A stretch of DNA of 64,000 nt from an uncultured Flavobacterium sp. (GCF_946478785.1 NZ_CAMLDD010000025.1:22433-86432); one strand, 5' to 3'. Positions 42,028 to 51,690 are shown, counted from the stretch's first letter. Translations and numbers: made by a program. Notes: generated by a model not told the origin, from the sequence alone.

Positions 42028-42636
42028 TTAAAAAGCACTTGAAGACAGCAATGCAACAATTGAAAAACTTCCTTTCCATTCCTTGCGAAGAGTAAGTAAT
42101 CCGCGATGTAGAAGATTACTTGCAGATTGATAATTCACCTCTAACATTTCTGCAACTTGTTCTACCGTGAGCCCTTGATTATACCTTAAAAATAAAGCCT
42201 CCTTTTGACGCGGAGGCAAATCGTTTAATAATTTATTGAGATGCAAAACACGTTCAGCAGTTGTTTCATCAGCTATAAGTTCATGTTCTACCGAAAAATC
42301 AAAAAGAAATTCAATTGAATCTGTATTTGCAATTTTTCTAAAAATATGATCCCGTTCATATAAACGCGCAATTCTCTTTCGGACACTTGATAATAGATAA
42401 GCCTTTACCACATTAGGTTCTTGCAAAGATTCACGATATAACCACACATCTGCAAATACATCCTGAACACAGTCCTGAACTTTTTCAGCAAAAGGAGAAA
42501 ATGAGTTTCCGTAATTAATCAAATCACCATAGTACTTTTCAAAAAGCAAAGAAAATGACTTTTCATCACCTGATTTAAGTTTACTCCAAAGTTTATGATC
42601 ATCATAAGTTTTCATTGTCAGGGTCTGGGTCTTCAT
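42028..42636 (-). CDS. ECF RNA polymerase sigma factor (FecI-like)
   Basis: A 202-residue sigma-70 group 4 factor from the ATG at 42636 (MKTQTLTMKTYDDHK); an ATG at 42615 is also possible. Region 2 spans DEKSFSLLFEKYYGDLINYG to VQDCVQDVFADVWLY. Region 4 has LPPRQKEALFLRYNQGLTVE followed by the HTH QVAEMLEVNYQSASNLLHRG. It directs transcription of the susCD unit when FecR is signalled. The 90 bp to the fecR start contain a T-rich tract but no clear terminator. Confidence 0.93.
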   Translation of the reverse strand: MKTQTLTMKTYDDHKLWSKLKSGDEKSFSLLFEKYYGDLINYGNSFSPFAEKVQDCVQDVFADVWLYRESLQEPNVVKAYLLSSVRKRIARLYERDHIFRKIANTDSIEFLFDFSVEHELIADETTAERVLHLNKLLNDLPPRQKEALFLRYNQGLTVEQVAEMLEVNYQSASNLLHRGLLTLRKEWKGSFSIVALLSSSAF

Positions 42637-43198
42637 AAAAATTGTTTTTAATAAATACAGTTCAATTTTTATCATGGGGACAAACGAAAAATATCCAAAT
42701 TCCTAACTTATCTCTCACTGAGAATAAAGAACTTAATTATCCTGATAGACTTCAATTAGTATGGTAATTTTATTTAGCAAAAATTAGATTAAAATCAATA
42801 TAAAATATACCATTGTAATTCAGTTTGTCATGTAATAAAAATTATATCTGCAAACCTCATTAAAACTTCACTATTTTATGGTATCCTTTTGTATCAAAAA
42901 GCTGCCTCATTTGTTGTAATTGATATATTTGAAATTTTGTTTAATAAAAAACATCGCTGCTCTAATAAAAAACCCCTTCTGACTAAGTATAGCAATTATA
43001 AATCATTAAAACTTCCTAACAATTTTGATTTTTAAAAACTGTTCTTTTTAGATAAAGATGGTTTCAAAAAATAATTCCTCATAAAAAATGATTCTTTCCT
43101 GATTATAAAGCAACTATTATTCATAAAATCTAAACATAAAAAATAAAAAAGCCTTACTAAAAAGTAAGGCTAATAATAAATTCTTATTTCTGTATAGC
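42637..43198. other. AT-rich gap upstream of the sigma gene
   Basis: 562 bp without a credible gene. It contains a plus-strand TATATTTG at 42924-42931 with no gene to serve, several ORFs of 30 codons or less on the minus strand, and a terminator at 43151-43170. I found no TAnnTTTG element close to the sigma gene start, so it may use a different promoter class. Confidence 0.5.
43151..43170 (-). terminator. Intrinsic terminator of the 43199-43627 gene
   Basis: GCCTTACT (43151-43158) and AGTAAGGC (43163-43170) form a perfect 8-bp stem with a 4-nt loop. A T6 run follows on the minus strand, just after the stop codon. Confidence 0.88.
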
Positions 43199-43627
43199 TT
43201 AAAAAGCCACATTCCATCTTGGTAATTTTGCGTTTTCATCTAAGAAACTCTGTAAAATCTGTCCTTCAACTGCAGTTGGAATAGCTTTTACATCAGCGTT
43301 AAAAGTTTCATACCAAACCACTTCTAAAACTTCAATATTTTCTAATTTCATTTGAGCAGGCCATGAATATTTTCTTCCCGTTTTTGCAAATTGATGGCCG
43401 TTTACAATTTTATCGTATAAGCCGCCATTTTTACTTTTTAAAGTCCCATCATTCTGAACAGTTCCGGTAGAAGCTACCATGATTAATTCCTTTTCATCAC
43501 CTTCAACTGCATACACAACAAAAACTCCAGCACCTGTTTCAGGAGCGTTACATGCTTGTTCTAAACTGTCTTCTATAGTAAAAGTAAAACTATTGCTTAC
43601 TTTAAATTTTTCTAATTCTTTGTACAT
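43199..43627 (-). CDS. Conserved hypothetical protein, possible GIY-YIG-like fold
   Basis: A 142-residue cytosolic protein. Pattern elements recall a GIY-YIG nuclease fold: GAGVFVVYAVEG as the first strand pair, VASTGTVQND, a GGLYDKIVNGHQF helix, and a Glu in TAVEGQILQSFLDENAKLPRWN. The second YIG-type motif and the usual Arg are not obvious, so catalytic activity is doubtful. It is a single gene with its own terminator. Confidence 0.55.
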   Translation of the reverse strand: MYKELEKFKVSNSFTFTIEDSLEQACNAPETGAGVFVVYAVEGDEKELIMVASTGTVQNDGTLKSKNGGLYDKIVNGHQFAKTGRKYSWPAQMKLENIEVLEVVWYETFNADVKAIPTAVEGQILQSFLDENAKLPRWNVAF

Positions 43628-43709
43628 ATTTTTTGTTATTAAGCTACTAAAGCTCTGAGAATCTCAGTTACTAAGTTTTCTATTTTTATTCCATGCATTT
43701 TAAAAATGT

Positions 43710-43738
43710 AAAAGTCTCAACAAAATATTGAGACTTTT
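43710..43738. terminator. Intrinsic terminator of sucD
   Basis: AAAAGTCTCAA (43710-43720) and TTGAGACTTTT (43728-43738) pair perfectly with a 7-nt loop, 28 bp after the sucD stop. Confidence 0.88.
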
Positions 43739-43766
43739 AGGAATTTATTATTTTCAATACTGGAAA

Positions 43767-44639
43767 TTATCCAAGTATTTCTTTTACTTTTTTACCAATT
43801 TCAGCTGGCGAATCAACAACGTGGATTCCGTTGTCTCTCATAATTTGTTTTTTAGCAGCAGCTGTATCATCAGAACCACCAACAATAGCACCTGCGTGCC
43901 CCATTGTTCTACCAGCAGGAGCAGTTTCTCCGGCGATAAAACCAACAACTGGTTTACGGTTACCGTCAGCTTTAACCCATTTAGCAGCATCAGCTTCTAA
44001 TTGACCTCCAATTTCACCAATCATGATGATAATTTCAGTTTCAGGATCGTTCATTAATAATTCTACAGCTTCTTTAGTAGTAGTTCCAATGATAGGGTCT
44101 CCACCAATTCCGATAGCAGTAGTAATTCCTAAACCTTGCTTTACAACCTGATCAGCAGCTTCATAAGTTAAAGTTCCTGATTTAGAAACGATACCAACAG
44201 TTCCTTTTTTGAAAACGAAACCAGGCATGATACCAACTTTAGCTTCTCCCGGAGTAATGATACCAGGACAGTTTGGACCGATTAATCTTGAATTTCTTTC
44301 TTTAACATAATTATTAGCCTTAATCATATCTGCTACAGGAATTCCTTCAGTAATTGCAATAATTACTTTAATTCCGGCATCAGCAGCTTCCATAATTGCA
44401 TCAGCAGCAAAAGCTGGTGGAACAAAAATGATAGAAGTATCAGCTCCGGCTTGATCTACAGCATCTTTTACTGTGTTAAAAACCGGACGGTCTAAATGGC
44501 TAGTCCCTCCTTTTCCAGGAGTAACACCACCAACAACATTAGTACCGTACTCAATCATTTGAGAAGCATGGAAAGTTCCTTCGCTTCCTGTAAATCCTTG
44601 AACAATTATTTTGGAATCTTTATTAACTAAAACACTCAT
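43767..44639 (-). CDS. sucD: Succinyl-CoA ligase, ADP-forming, alpha subunit
   Basis: A 290-residue TCA-cycle enzyme. The CoA-binding Rossmann part starts [20 protein letters not shown]. The swivelling domain has [20 protein letters not shown]. The phosphorylated His lies in GHAGAIVGG near the C-terminus. With the beta subunit (sucC, not in the window) it converts succinyl-CoA to succinate with substrate-level phosphorylation. It is monocistronic, with a strong terminator downstream and a TACTTTTG element upstream. Confidence 0.96.
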   Translation of the reverse strand: MSVLVNKDSKIIVQGFTGSEGTFHASQMIEYGTNVVGGVTPGKGGTSHLDRPVFNTVKDAVDQAGADTSIIFVPPAFAADAIMEAADAGIKVIIAITEGIPVADMIKANNYVKERNSRLIGPNCPGIITPGEAKVGIMPGFVFKKGTVGIVSKSGTLTYEAADQVVKQGLGITTAIGIGGDPIIGTTTKEAVELLMNDPETEIIIMIGEIGGQLEADAAKWVKADGNRKPVVGFIAGETAPAGRTMGHAGAIVGGSDDTAAAKKQIMRDNGIHVVDSPAEIGKKVKEILG

Positions 44640-44674
44640 GATATATATTTTATGTAGTTTTTAAAATTGTGATG

Positions 44675-44682
44675 CAAAAGTA
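44675..44682 (-). promoter_or_regulatory. TACTTTTG -7 element for sucD
   Basis: TACTTTTG on the minus strand (44682-44675) lies 36 bp upstream of the sucD ATG and fits TAnnTTTG. No good TTG -33 element is at the usual distance. Confidence 0.5.
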
Positions 44683-44725
44683 AGGTTTTGTAACTTATTT
44701 TTACCTTTTTTCTTGGCAAAAAATA

Positions 44726-45088
44726 TCACGAAAATTGACTCATTTGATAACCTCTGTACAATTTACCATCTTTTATCTGCCAAATCGTAAAAAAATGAGC
44801 TAATAACATTTCCTCGCGAGGATTTTCAATCGTTTTTACAAAATGAGAATAACGTACTGAAACCAAATCATCTTCGGCTATTATATGACTAATTCTAACT
44901 TTTGAACGTACATAAGCACGGCTCAGTTCATTAGCCATGTTTATTATCGAATCGTAATCCATATGGATTAATCCTTTACTGCTATTCCAGTCAATTGTAA
45001 CATCTGGATGCAGATAGGCTTTAAAAATTTCACTATCAATCAAGGCATCCGATTTATAAAATTTCTGAACAAATTCTTTGATAGACAT
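44726..45088 (-). CDS. NTF2-like (SnoaL-type) protein
   Basis: A 120-residue single-domain protein with the alpha+beta cone pattern of the NTF2 superfamily: an N-terminal helix pair (IKEFVQKFYKSDALIDSEIF), a central HPDVTIDWNSSKGL, and closing strands VSVRYSHFVKTIEN and HFFTIWQIKDGKLYRGYQ. It could be a small enzyme or binding protein; no catalytic residue can be assigned. It starts 2 bp after the lpxD2 stop, so it is co-transcribed with the lipid A cluster. Confidence 0.8.
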   Translation of the reverse strand: MSIKEFVQKFYKSDALIDSEIFKAYLHPDVTIDWNSSKGLIHMDYDSIINMANELSRAYVRSKVRISHIIAEDDLVSVRYSHFVKTIENPREEMLLAHFFTIWQIKDGKLYRGYQMSQFS

Positions 45089-45090
45089 AG

Positions 45091-46020
45091 TTATTTTAAT
45101 TTACTTAGAATTTCAGGAATTTTTTTGATATTAGCTAATTGCTTCAACTTTTCTCTTGATTCTTCGATTGGGGTTCCAAAATAAGATTTTCCGCCTTCAA
45201 CCGATTTTGTAACACCTGTCTGTCCCATAATAACAGCCTTCGCTCCTATTGTAATACCGCTTGTTGTGCCAACTTGTCCCCAAATAGTTACTTCATCCTC
45301 AATAATAACACAACCGGCAATACCGGTTTGAGAAGCAATTAAACATTTTTTCCCTATTACAGAATCATGTCCAACATGTACCTGATTGTCAATTTTTGTC
45401 CCTTCGCCAATTGTCGTATCGCCTGTTACACCTTTGTCAATCGTACAAAGAGCACCAATGCCAACATTGTTTTCAATTACAACTCTTCCACCGGAAATTA
45501 ACTGATCAAAACCATCAGGACGTTTTTTGTAATAAAAAGCATCAGCTCCTAAAATAGTTCCCGCATGAATAATTACATTATCACCAATCACGGTATGATC
45601 ATATATGGAAACATTAGAATGAATCAAACAATTTTTACCAATTGTAACGTGGTTACCAATAAAAGAGTTGGGCTGAATAACGGTTCCTTCTCCAATTTTT
45701 GCAGATTCAGAAATAGCTGCATTGGCAGATTGAAAGGGTTTGAAATGTTTGGTTAGGGTATTAAAATCTCTAAAAGGGTCATCAGAAATTAAAAGTGCTT
45801 TACCTTCAGGGCAGTCTACTTTTTTATTAATTAAAACAATTGTAGCTGCAGATTGTAAAGCCTTGTCATAATATTTTGGATGGTCAACAAAAACTATATC
45901 TCCGGGCTCAACGACATGTATTTCGTTCATGCCTAAAACCTCAAAGTTTTTGTCACCAATAAATTCGCAATTAAGCAAATTTGCAATTTCTTGTAAAGAG
46001 TGAACTTTTGGAAATTTCAT
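45091..46020 (-). CDS. Second LpxD-type N-acyltransferase paralogue
   Basis: A 309-residue protein with the LpxD layout. The N-terminal uridine-binding-like domain (about 1-100, IANLLNCEFIGDKNFEVLGM) is followed by a left-handed beta helix of hexapeptide repeats (about 105-265). The catalytic-type His is in KIDNQVHVGHDSVIG. It differs strongly from the LpxD at 49074-50117 and is about 40 residues shorter. It may acylate another sugar nucleotide or act with a different acyl chain; a redundant LpxD is also possible. It lies downstream of efp in the same orientation. Confidence 0.85.
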   Translation of the reverse strand: MKFPKVHSLQEIANLLNCEFIGDKNFEVLGMNEIHVVEPGDIVFVDHPKYYDKALQSAATIVLINKKVDCPEGKALLISDDPFRDFNTLTKHFKPFQSANAAISESAKIGEGTVIQPNSFIGNHVTIGKNCLIHSNVSIYDHTVIGDNVIIHAGTILGADAFYYKKRPDGFDQLISGGRVVIENNVGIGALCTIDKGVTGDTTIGEGTKIDNQVHVGHDSVIGKKCLIASQTGIAGCVIIEDEVTIWGQVGTTSGITIGAKAVIMGQTGVTKSVEGGKSYFGTPIEESREKLKQLANIKKIPEILSKLK

Positions 46021-46030
46021 ATTTTATACT

Positions 46031-46138
46031 TAGAAAATTTGTCAATCAGAGAATGTGTCAATTAGAAAATGTGTCAATTAGAAAATAAAAATTATTCAAT
46101 TCTGTATATCAATTTTCTAATTGACTCATTGACAAATT
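46031..46138. repeat. GTGTCAATTAGAAAAT direct and inverted repeats
   Basis: Three consecutive variants of agaaaatgtgtcaatt lie at 46031-46079. A facing inverted copy is attttctaattgactcattg (then acaaatt) at 46112-46138. They occupy the efp-lpxD2 junction. Confidence 0.7.
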
Positions 46139-46151
46139 ATCCAATTAAAAA

Positions 46152-46718
46152 TTACTCTTTTACACGCTCCATGTAAGAACCTGAAGCAGTATCTATTTTA
46201 ATTTTGTCTCCTTCATTGATAAATAAAGGTACGTTTACAGATGCTCCTGTTTCTACTGTAGCAGATTTTGTAGCATTTGTTGCTGTATTTCCTTTTACTC
46301 CAGGTTCAGCGTAAGTTACCTCTAAAACAATTGAAGCAGGCATATCAACTGACAAAGGCAAATCAGTTTCTGTATTAACCTGAACCATTACATTCGTTCC
46401 TTCTTTTAATAACCCAGGAGCATCTAAAATACTTTTATTTAAAGAAATTTGCTCAAAAGTTTCAGCATTCATGAAGTGAAATTCTTCTCCTTCAGCATAT
46501 AAAAACTGATACGTATGTGTTTCAACACGTACATCTTCAATTTTGTGTCCGGCAGAAAATGTATTATCCAATACTTTTCCTGTTGTTAAGCTTTTTAATT
46601 TTGTTCTTACGAAAGCGGGTCCTTTCCCTGGTTTTACGTGAAGAAATTCAATAATTTTATAAATATCGTGATTGTATTTGATACATAATCCGTTTCTAAT
46701 ATCTGAAGTAGATGCCAT
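46152..46718 (-). CDS. efp: Elongation factor P
   Basis: A 188-residue three-domain factor that relieves ribosome stalling at polyproline. The KOW-like domain I has the loop VKPGKGPAFVRTKLKSL, whose tip Lys32 corresponds to the modified Lys34 of E. coli. The OB domains follow (GTNVMVQVNTETDLPLSVDM, then the C-terminal GDKIKIDTASGSYMERVKE). No modification enzyme is encoded nearby. It lies within the lipid A cluster between lpxA and lpxD2. Confidence 0.97.
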   Translation of the reverse strand: MASTSDIRNGLCIKYNHDIYKIIEFLHVKPGKGPAFVRTKLKSLTTGKVLDNTFSAGHKIEDVRVETHTYQFLYAEGEEFHFMNAETFEQISLNKSILDAPGLLKEGTNVMVQVNTETDLPLSVDMPASIVLEVTYAEPGVKGNTATNATKSATVETGASVNVPLFINEGDKIKIDTASGSYMERVKE

Positions 46719-46832
46719 TTTTTATTTTTGATTTAATAATGTAGATTTTAGATTCAAAAGAATCCGTAATCTTCATTGATTGTTATTTTTATATTATATT
46801 CTTTAATGATAGCCAGAAATCTAAACTCTAAA

Positions 46833-47618
46833 TTAATAATTCCCTGAATACCCTTTCATTACCCCTCTTGATGAATTTCTAATGAAATCTAAAATTTCAT
46901 CTCTTTCGGGAGTAGCTTCCATTTCAGCTTCAATGATACTCAAAGCTTGTGTTGTATTATAATTCTTTTGGTATAAAATTCTATAAATATCCTGTATTTC
47001 CCTGATTTTTTCAGTTGTAAAACCTCTTCTTCTCAGCCCTACAGAATTGATACCTACATATGACAATGGTTCTTTTGCCGCTTTTGTAAATGGAGGAACG
47101 TCTTTTCTCAATAATGATCCTCCTGAAATCATAGCATGATCTCCAACACTAATAAATTGATGAACAGCTGATAGTCCTCCAATAATAGCATAATTACCAA
47201 TAGTTACATGACCTCCTAAAAGAACTCCGTTAACAATTATCGCGTTATTACCAACATGACAATCATGGGCAATATGGGCAGTTGCCATTATTAAACAATT
47301 ATTACCTATAACTGTCTGACCAGAAGCTATTGTTCCTCTATTGATAGTTACACATTCTCTTATGGTACAATTATCGCCAATGATAGCTAAAGAATCTTCT
47401 CCTCCAAATTTTAAATCCTGAGGAACTGCTGAAATTACTGCACCTGGAAAAATATTACAATTTTTTCCAATTCGGGCACCTTCCATAATGGTTACATTTG
47501 AACCTATCCAGGTACCATCACCAATAATAACATTATTGTGAATAGTTGTAAAAGGCTCAATTACAACGTTTTTAGCGATTTTAGCGCCAGGATGAACATA
47601 TGCTAATGGTTGATTCAT
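46833..47618 (-). CDS. lpxA: UDP-N-acetylglucosamine O-acyltransferase
   Basis: A 261-residue hexapeptide-repeat enzyme for the first step of lipid A synthesis. The left-handed helix starts VHPGAKIAKNVVIEPFTTIH. The catalytic His region is MATAHIAHDCHVGNNAII (His125-type), followed by GGLSAVHQFISVGDHAMISG. The C-terminal helical domain (GLRRRGFTTEKIREIQDIYR) is typical. It takes 3-hydroxyacyl-ACP as donor. It lies downstream of lpxC-fabZ. Confidence 0.96.
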   Translation of the reverse strand: MNQPLAYVHPGAKIAKNVVIEPFTTIHNNVIIGDGTWIGSNVTIMEGARIGKNCNIFPGAVISAVPQDLKFGGEDSLAIIGDNCTIRECVTINRGTIASGQTVIGNNCLIMATAHIAHDCHVGNNAIIVNGVLLGGHVTIGNYAIIGGLSAVHQFISVGDHAMISGGSLLRKDVPPFTKAAKEPLSYVGINSVGLRRRGFTTEKIREIQDIYRILYQKNYNTTQALSIIEAEMEATPERDEILDFIRNSSRGVMKGYSGNY

Positions 47619-47692
47619 CTGTATTTTTTATATTTTAAATTAAAATAGTCTAATTTGGGCAACAAACGTAAACAATAAATTTGATTAAATTA

Positions 47693-49081
47693 TTATTGTT
47701 TTTTGGCAATTTGAGCCATTAATTCTGCCTCAGCAACTAATTTTCCATTAGCGTAAGCATTTGCCTGCATGTGACAAATTCCTCTTCTGATAGGAGAAAT
47801 CAAATCACATTTAAAAATTAAGGTATCACCAGGTAATACTTTATGTTTAAATTTAACATTATCTATTTTCATAAAATAAGTCAAATAATTTTCAGGATCC
47901 GGAACTGTACTTAGAACTAAAATCCCACCAGTTTGTGCCATCGCTTCAACAATTAATACACCCGGCATTACCGGAGCATCAGGAAAATGCCCAACGAAGA
48001 AATTTTCATTCATGGTAACATTTTTCAATCCAACTACATGGGTGGATGACATTTCAATAATTCTGTCAATTAACAAAAAAGGAGGTCTGTGAGGCAAAAC
48101 AGCCATGATTTTATGGATATCCATCAAAGGTTCCTGATTCAAATCATAAACAGGAATATGGTTTCTTTGCTCAATTTTTATAATTTTTGCTAATTTTTTG
48201 GCAAATTGAGTATTTACATAATGACCCGGTTTATTCGCAATAATTTTCCCCTGGATTCTAACTCCAATTAAAGATAAATCACCAATAACATCCAAAAGTT
48301 TATGTCTTGCAGCTTCGTTTGGATAATGCAAAGTTAAATTATCAAGAACACCATTTGGCTTAACCGAAATTTCATCCTTCCCAAAAGCTTTTTTAAGGCT
48401 TTCCATTGTAGATGCTGAAATTTCTTTATCTACATAAACAATAGCATTATTTAAATCTCCGCCTTTTATCAATCCATTTTCCAATAAAGATTCTAATTCA
48501 TGTAAAAAACTAAATGTTCTTGAGTTTGAAATTTCCTCTTTAAAATCAGCAATACTTTTTAAAGTAGCGTTCTGGGTACCTAAAACCTTAGTTCCGAAAT
48601 CTACCATTGTAGTTACCTGATAATCGTCGCTTGGCATAACAAGAATCTCACTTCCTGTAGTTTCGTCTGTAAATGAAATTACTTCTTTTACGACATAAAC
48701 ATTACGCTTTGCGTCTTGCTCTTCTATTTCAGCTTTTTCAATTGCTTCTACAAAATATTTTGAAGAACCATCCATAATTGGAAGTTCTGAAGCATTTAAT
48801 TCTATAATAACATTATCCAGATCACACCCAACTAATGCGGCTAAAACGTGTTCAGGAGTTTGAATTTTTACACCTAATTTTTCTAAATTGGTACCTCTTT
48901 GTGTGTTAACTACATAATTGGCATCAGCCTCAATTATCGGCTGACCTTGCAAATCAATCCTAACAAAAGTGAAACCATTATTAATCGGAGCAGGTTTAAA
49001 AGTCATTGTAACTTCTTTACCAGTATGTAATCCAACTCCTGTTAGTGAAATTTCATTCTTGATGGTTTTCTGTTTAACCAT
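47693..49081 (-). CDS. lpxC-fabZ: Bifunctional LpxC deacetylase / FabZ dehydratase
   Basis: A 462-residue fusion typical of Bacteroidota. LpxC (about 1-300) is the zinc UDP-3-O-acyl-GlcNAc deacetylase, with zinc ligands in TPEHVLAAL and [15 protein letters not shown] and the catalytic His in [10 protein letters not shown]. FabZ (about 310-462) is a hotdog dehydratase with the active-site His in [14 protein letters not shown] and Glu in [14 protein letters not shown]. The ATG at 49081 gives an 8-bp overlap with lpxD (ATGGTTAA); an ATG at 49090 is also possible. Confidence 0.96.
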   Translation of the reverse strand: MVKQKTIKNEISLTGVGLHTGKEVTMTFKPAPINNGFTFVRIDLQGQPIIEADANYVVNTQRGTNLEKLGVKIQTPEHVLAALVGCDLDNVIIELNASELPIMDGSSKYFVEAIEKAEIEEQDAKRNVYVVKEVISFTDETTGSEILVMPSDDYQVTTMVDFGTKVLGTQNATLKSIADFKEEISNSRTFSFLHELESLLENGLIKGGDLNNAIVYVDKEISASTMESLKKAFGKDEISVKPNGVLDNLTLHYPNEAARHKLLDVIGDLSLIGVRIQGKIIANKPGHYVNTQFAKKLAKIIKIEQRNHIPVYDLNQEPLMDIHKIMAVLPHRPPFLLIDRIIEMSSTHVVGLKNVTMNENFFVGHFPDAPVMPGVLIVEAMAQTGGILVLSTVPDPENYLTYFMKIDNVKFKHKVLPGDTLIFKCDLISPIRRGICHMQANAYANGKLVAEAELMAQIAKKQ

Positions 49082-50117
49082 TATTTCCATTTTTTGGGTT
49101 TATTATTTGTTTTTTTAATTCTTCTAATTCGGCAACAATCTTAGGTAAGTTTTTAAAATGTACATATGATTTACTAAAATCACTATAACCAAATGTAGGA
49201 CTTCCCTGTAAGGTTTCATCATCTTTAATATTTCTTGCAACACCCGACTGAGCCTGAAGTCTGACATTATTACCAATTGTTAAATGGCCTGCGATACCAA
49301 CCTGTCCGCCAATCATACAGTTTTCTCCAATTTTTGTAGAACCTGCAACACCTGTTTGAGCAGCAATTACGGTATTTTTACCAATCTCTACATTATGAGC
49401 AATCTGAATTTGATTGTCCAGCTTTACTCCTCTTCTAATAATGGTAGAACCTAGCGTAGCTCTGTCTATTGTAGTATTGGCACCAATATCTACATTATCT
49501 TCAATAATAACGTTGCCTATTTGTGGCACTTTATTATATTCTCCATCCTCATTTGGCGCAAAACCAAAACCATCAGCACCAATAATAGTTCCGGAATGAA
49601 TGGTGCAATTATTACCTATAACGGTTTCAGAATAAATTTTAGCGCCCGCAAAAATATGTACATTATCGCCAATAACAACATTATCGCCAATAAAACTGTT
49701 TGGATATATTTTTACATTGTCGCCCAAAACCACATTCTGACCAATATAACTAAAGCTTCCTAAATATAAATTTTCTCCGTATTTAGTTCCTTCAGATATA
49801 AAAGTCTGTGGCTCGATTCCGTTTTTATTTAATTTTACCTGATTATAAAACTCTAAAAGTTTAGAAAAAGACACATAGGCATCTTCAACTTTAATTAAGG
49901 TAGTAACTATTTCAGATTCAGGCACAAAAGAATCATTAACAATTGTTACGGATGCTTTTGTGGTATAAATATGATTGATGTATTTAGGATTTGCCAGAAA
50001 AGTCAGTGAACCCTCCTCTCCTTCTTCAATTTTAGACAGTCGAAAAACTTCGGCATTGGGATTCCCAACAACCTCTCCTTCTAAAATTCCTGCTATTTGT
50101 TCTGCTGTAAATTTCAT
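49074..50117 (-). CDS. lpxD: UDP-3-O-acylglucosamine N-acyltransferase
   Basis: A 347-residue enzyme for the third step of lipid A synthesis. The N-terminal uridine-binding domain (about 1-100) has [19 protein letters not shown]. The hexapeptide beta helix (about 105-300) includes [20 protein letters not shown] and the catalytic His in [21 protein letters not shown]-terminal helix closes the trimer ([17 protein letters not shown]). It is the first gene of the lpxD-lpxC/fabZ-lpxA unit. Confidence 0.96.
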   Translation of the reverse strand: MKFTAEQIAGILEGEVVGNPNAEVFRLSKIEEGEEGSLTFLANPKYINHIYTTKASVTIVNDSFVPESEIVTTLIKVEDAYVSFSKLLEFYNQVKLNKNGIEPQTFISEGTKYGENLYLGSFSYIGQNVVLGDNVKIYPNSFIGDNVVIGDNVHIFAGAKIYSETVIGNNCTIHSGTIIGADGFGFAPNEDGEYNKVPQIGNVIIEDNVDIGANTTIDRATLGSTIIRRGVKLDNQIQIAHNVEIGKNTVIAAQTGVAGSTKIGENCMIGGQVGIAGHLTIGNNVRLQAQSGVARNIKDDETLQGSPTFGYSDFSKSYVHFKNLPKIVAELEELKKQIINPKNGNNG

Positions 50118-50213
50118 CTTATTGGATTCTATTTTTTATACGAATAAGATGGAACTCTCTCTGTAACGTTCTACTTATATTCAAAAAAAATGCACTGGTT
50201 TGTTTCATTCCGA

Positions 50214-50221
50214 CAAAAATA
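50214..50221 (-). promoter_or_regulatory. TATTTTTG -7 element for the lipid A cluster
   Basis: TATTTTTG on the minus strand (50221-50214), 97 bp upstream of lpxD. It fits TAnnTTTG; a -33 element is not evident. Confidence 0.4.
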
Positions 50222-50247
50222 TAAAAAATAGGTTTTAAATGTTAATT

Positions 50248-51477
50248 TTAAATAAGTTGTTTTGGAAAACAGATGTAATATTTTGTTACCAATTTAGATA
50301 ACGATTTCAAATTCAACTGGTCAGATGCTTCGACAACATCTTCAATTGTTTTATCCTTTTTAAAAATCCGTATCGGTTCTGCTTCTTTACTGTATGCTTG
50401 ATTTTTAATTTTCCCTCTAAAGATAAAATAATCTGCTTCTAACTGTGAGATATTGTGTTCCCTGGCAAATTTTTCTTTTAATTCCTGAACTTCTTCAGTC
50501 GGAATTTTTTCACCACTCATTTTAATTTTCAATAAATCTCTGTTGATAATCATTTTACTCAGCGTTGAAAGTATAAAATCATCTTGCCTTTGCCAGACTT
50601 TTAAAGCACTAATAATATCAAAATCATCTAATTGTGAAAATAAATCAAGATTTTCTGCATTAAAATCTTCAAGTGTAATTTTATTTTGCATAAAAAACTG
50701 AAGTGGTTCGCTGCAAGGCAAACTGATCCCTTTCAGAGTTAATTCTTTGGCCCTTTTTAAGACTTTCATCAAAATTAACTCTGCCACCAAACTGGTTTTA
50801 TGCAAGTAAGCCTGCCAATACATTAATCTTCTTGATAGCAGAAATTTTTCTACTGAATAAATTCCTTTTTCTTCAATAACCAAAACGCCATCAACGACAT
50901 TCATCATTTGGATCAATCTTTCAGAATTTACATTTCCTTCGGCTACTCCTGTGTAAAAACTATCGCGCTTTAAATAATCCATTCTATCCATATCTAACTG
51001 GCTTGAGATCAATTGTAGCATGAATTTCCTATGATAATCGCCTTTAAAAACCTGAATTGCCAGACTTAATCTTCCGTCAAATTCATCATTGAGCTGATTC
51101 ATAAACAATAAGGAAATAGCTTCATGATGCACATCTTCAACAATGCTTTTTTCCATAGCATGCGAGAAAGGTCCGTGTCCAATATCATGCAGTAAAATAG
51201 CAATATACAAGGCATTCTCTTCTTCAGGTGAAATAGCAACGTCTTTAAAACGAAGTGTTTCAATTGCTTTTTGCATCAAATGCATACACCCAAGTGCATG
51301 ATGAAAACGAGTGTGATTGGCTCCCGGATAAACCAAATATGATAATCCCATTTGTGATATACGTCGCAAACGCTGAAAATATGGATGCTGTATCAAATCA
51401 TAAATAAGCTCATTCGGAATAGAAATAAAGCCATAAATGGGATCATTGAATATTTTTAACTTATTGATTTGAGTCAC
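50248..51477 (-). CDS. HD-domain phosphohydrolase (SAMHD1/dNTPase-like)
   Basis: A 409-residue cytosolic HD hydrolase. The metal motif is H...HD...D: FHHALGCMHLMQKAIE, then LLHDIGHGPFSHAME, with the later Asp in SSQLDMDRMDYLKRDSFYTG. The N-terminal DPIYGFISIPNELIYDLIQH segment is typical of the dNTP triphosphohydrolase-like family related to SAMHD1. It probably hydrolyses nucleotides; substrate and allostery are unknown. A TATATTTG element lies at 51507-51500. Confidence 0.87.
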   Translation of the reverse strand: MTQINKLKIFNDPIYGFISIPNELIYDLIQHPYFQRLRRISQMGLSYLVYPGANHTRFHHALGCMHLMQKAIETLRFKDVAISPEEENALYIAILLHDIGHGPFSHAMEKSIVEDVHHEAISLLFMNQLNDEFDGRLSLAIQVFKGDYHRKFMLQLISSQLDMDRMDYLKRDSFYTGVAEGNVNSERLIQMMNVVDGVLVIEEKGIYSVEKFLLSRRLMYWQAYLHKTSLVAELILMKVLKRAKELTLKGISLPCSEPLQFFMQNKITLEDFNAENLDLFSQLDDFDIISALKVWQRQDDFILSTLSKMIINRDLLKIKMSGEKIPTEEVQELKEKFAREHNISQLEADYFIFRGKIKNQAYSKEAEPIRIFKKDKTIEDVVEASDQLNLKSLSKLVTKYYICFPKQLI

Positions 51478-51499
51478 TATCTGGTTATTTTTAGGTCAA

Positions 51500-51666
51500 C
51501 AAATATAAGTAATTAAGTATAAAGAGTTTTAGGTTTTTAATTTAAAAAATTGAAATAATCACTAATTCTCAACTTAAAAAACTAATAAAATCAAGGATAA
51601 TGTTGATAAATAAAAATTACTTTATGAAATCACATAAAGAAGTCGTTTTGAAAATTGATATATTTG
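51500..51666. promoter_or_regulatory. Divergent promoters, TATATTTG on each strand
   Basis: TATATTTG lies at 51507-51500 (minus, for the HD hydrolase) and at 51659-51666 (plus, for guaC, 25 bp before its ATG). The 213-bp gap is otherwise AT-rich with no gene. Confidence 0.55.
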
Positions 51667-51690
51667 AAAGTAACAAAAATTTAGAAAATC

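Noticed and set aside
42924..42931. Plus-strand TATATTTG in the sigma-gene upstream gap
   Set aside because: Matches the -7 consensus but no gene, RNA-like structure or terminator follows on that strand; expected by chance in AT-rich DNA.
43031..43123. 30-codon minus-strand ORF (MNNSCFIIRKESFFMRNY...)
   Set aside because: Low-complexity AT-rich DNA beyond a terminator, no promoter element and no membrane or domain pattern.
45091..50117. Assembly duplication of lpxD
   Set aside because: The two LpxD-type genes differ in length and throughout their sequences, so they are diverged paralogues, not a duplicated segment.
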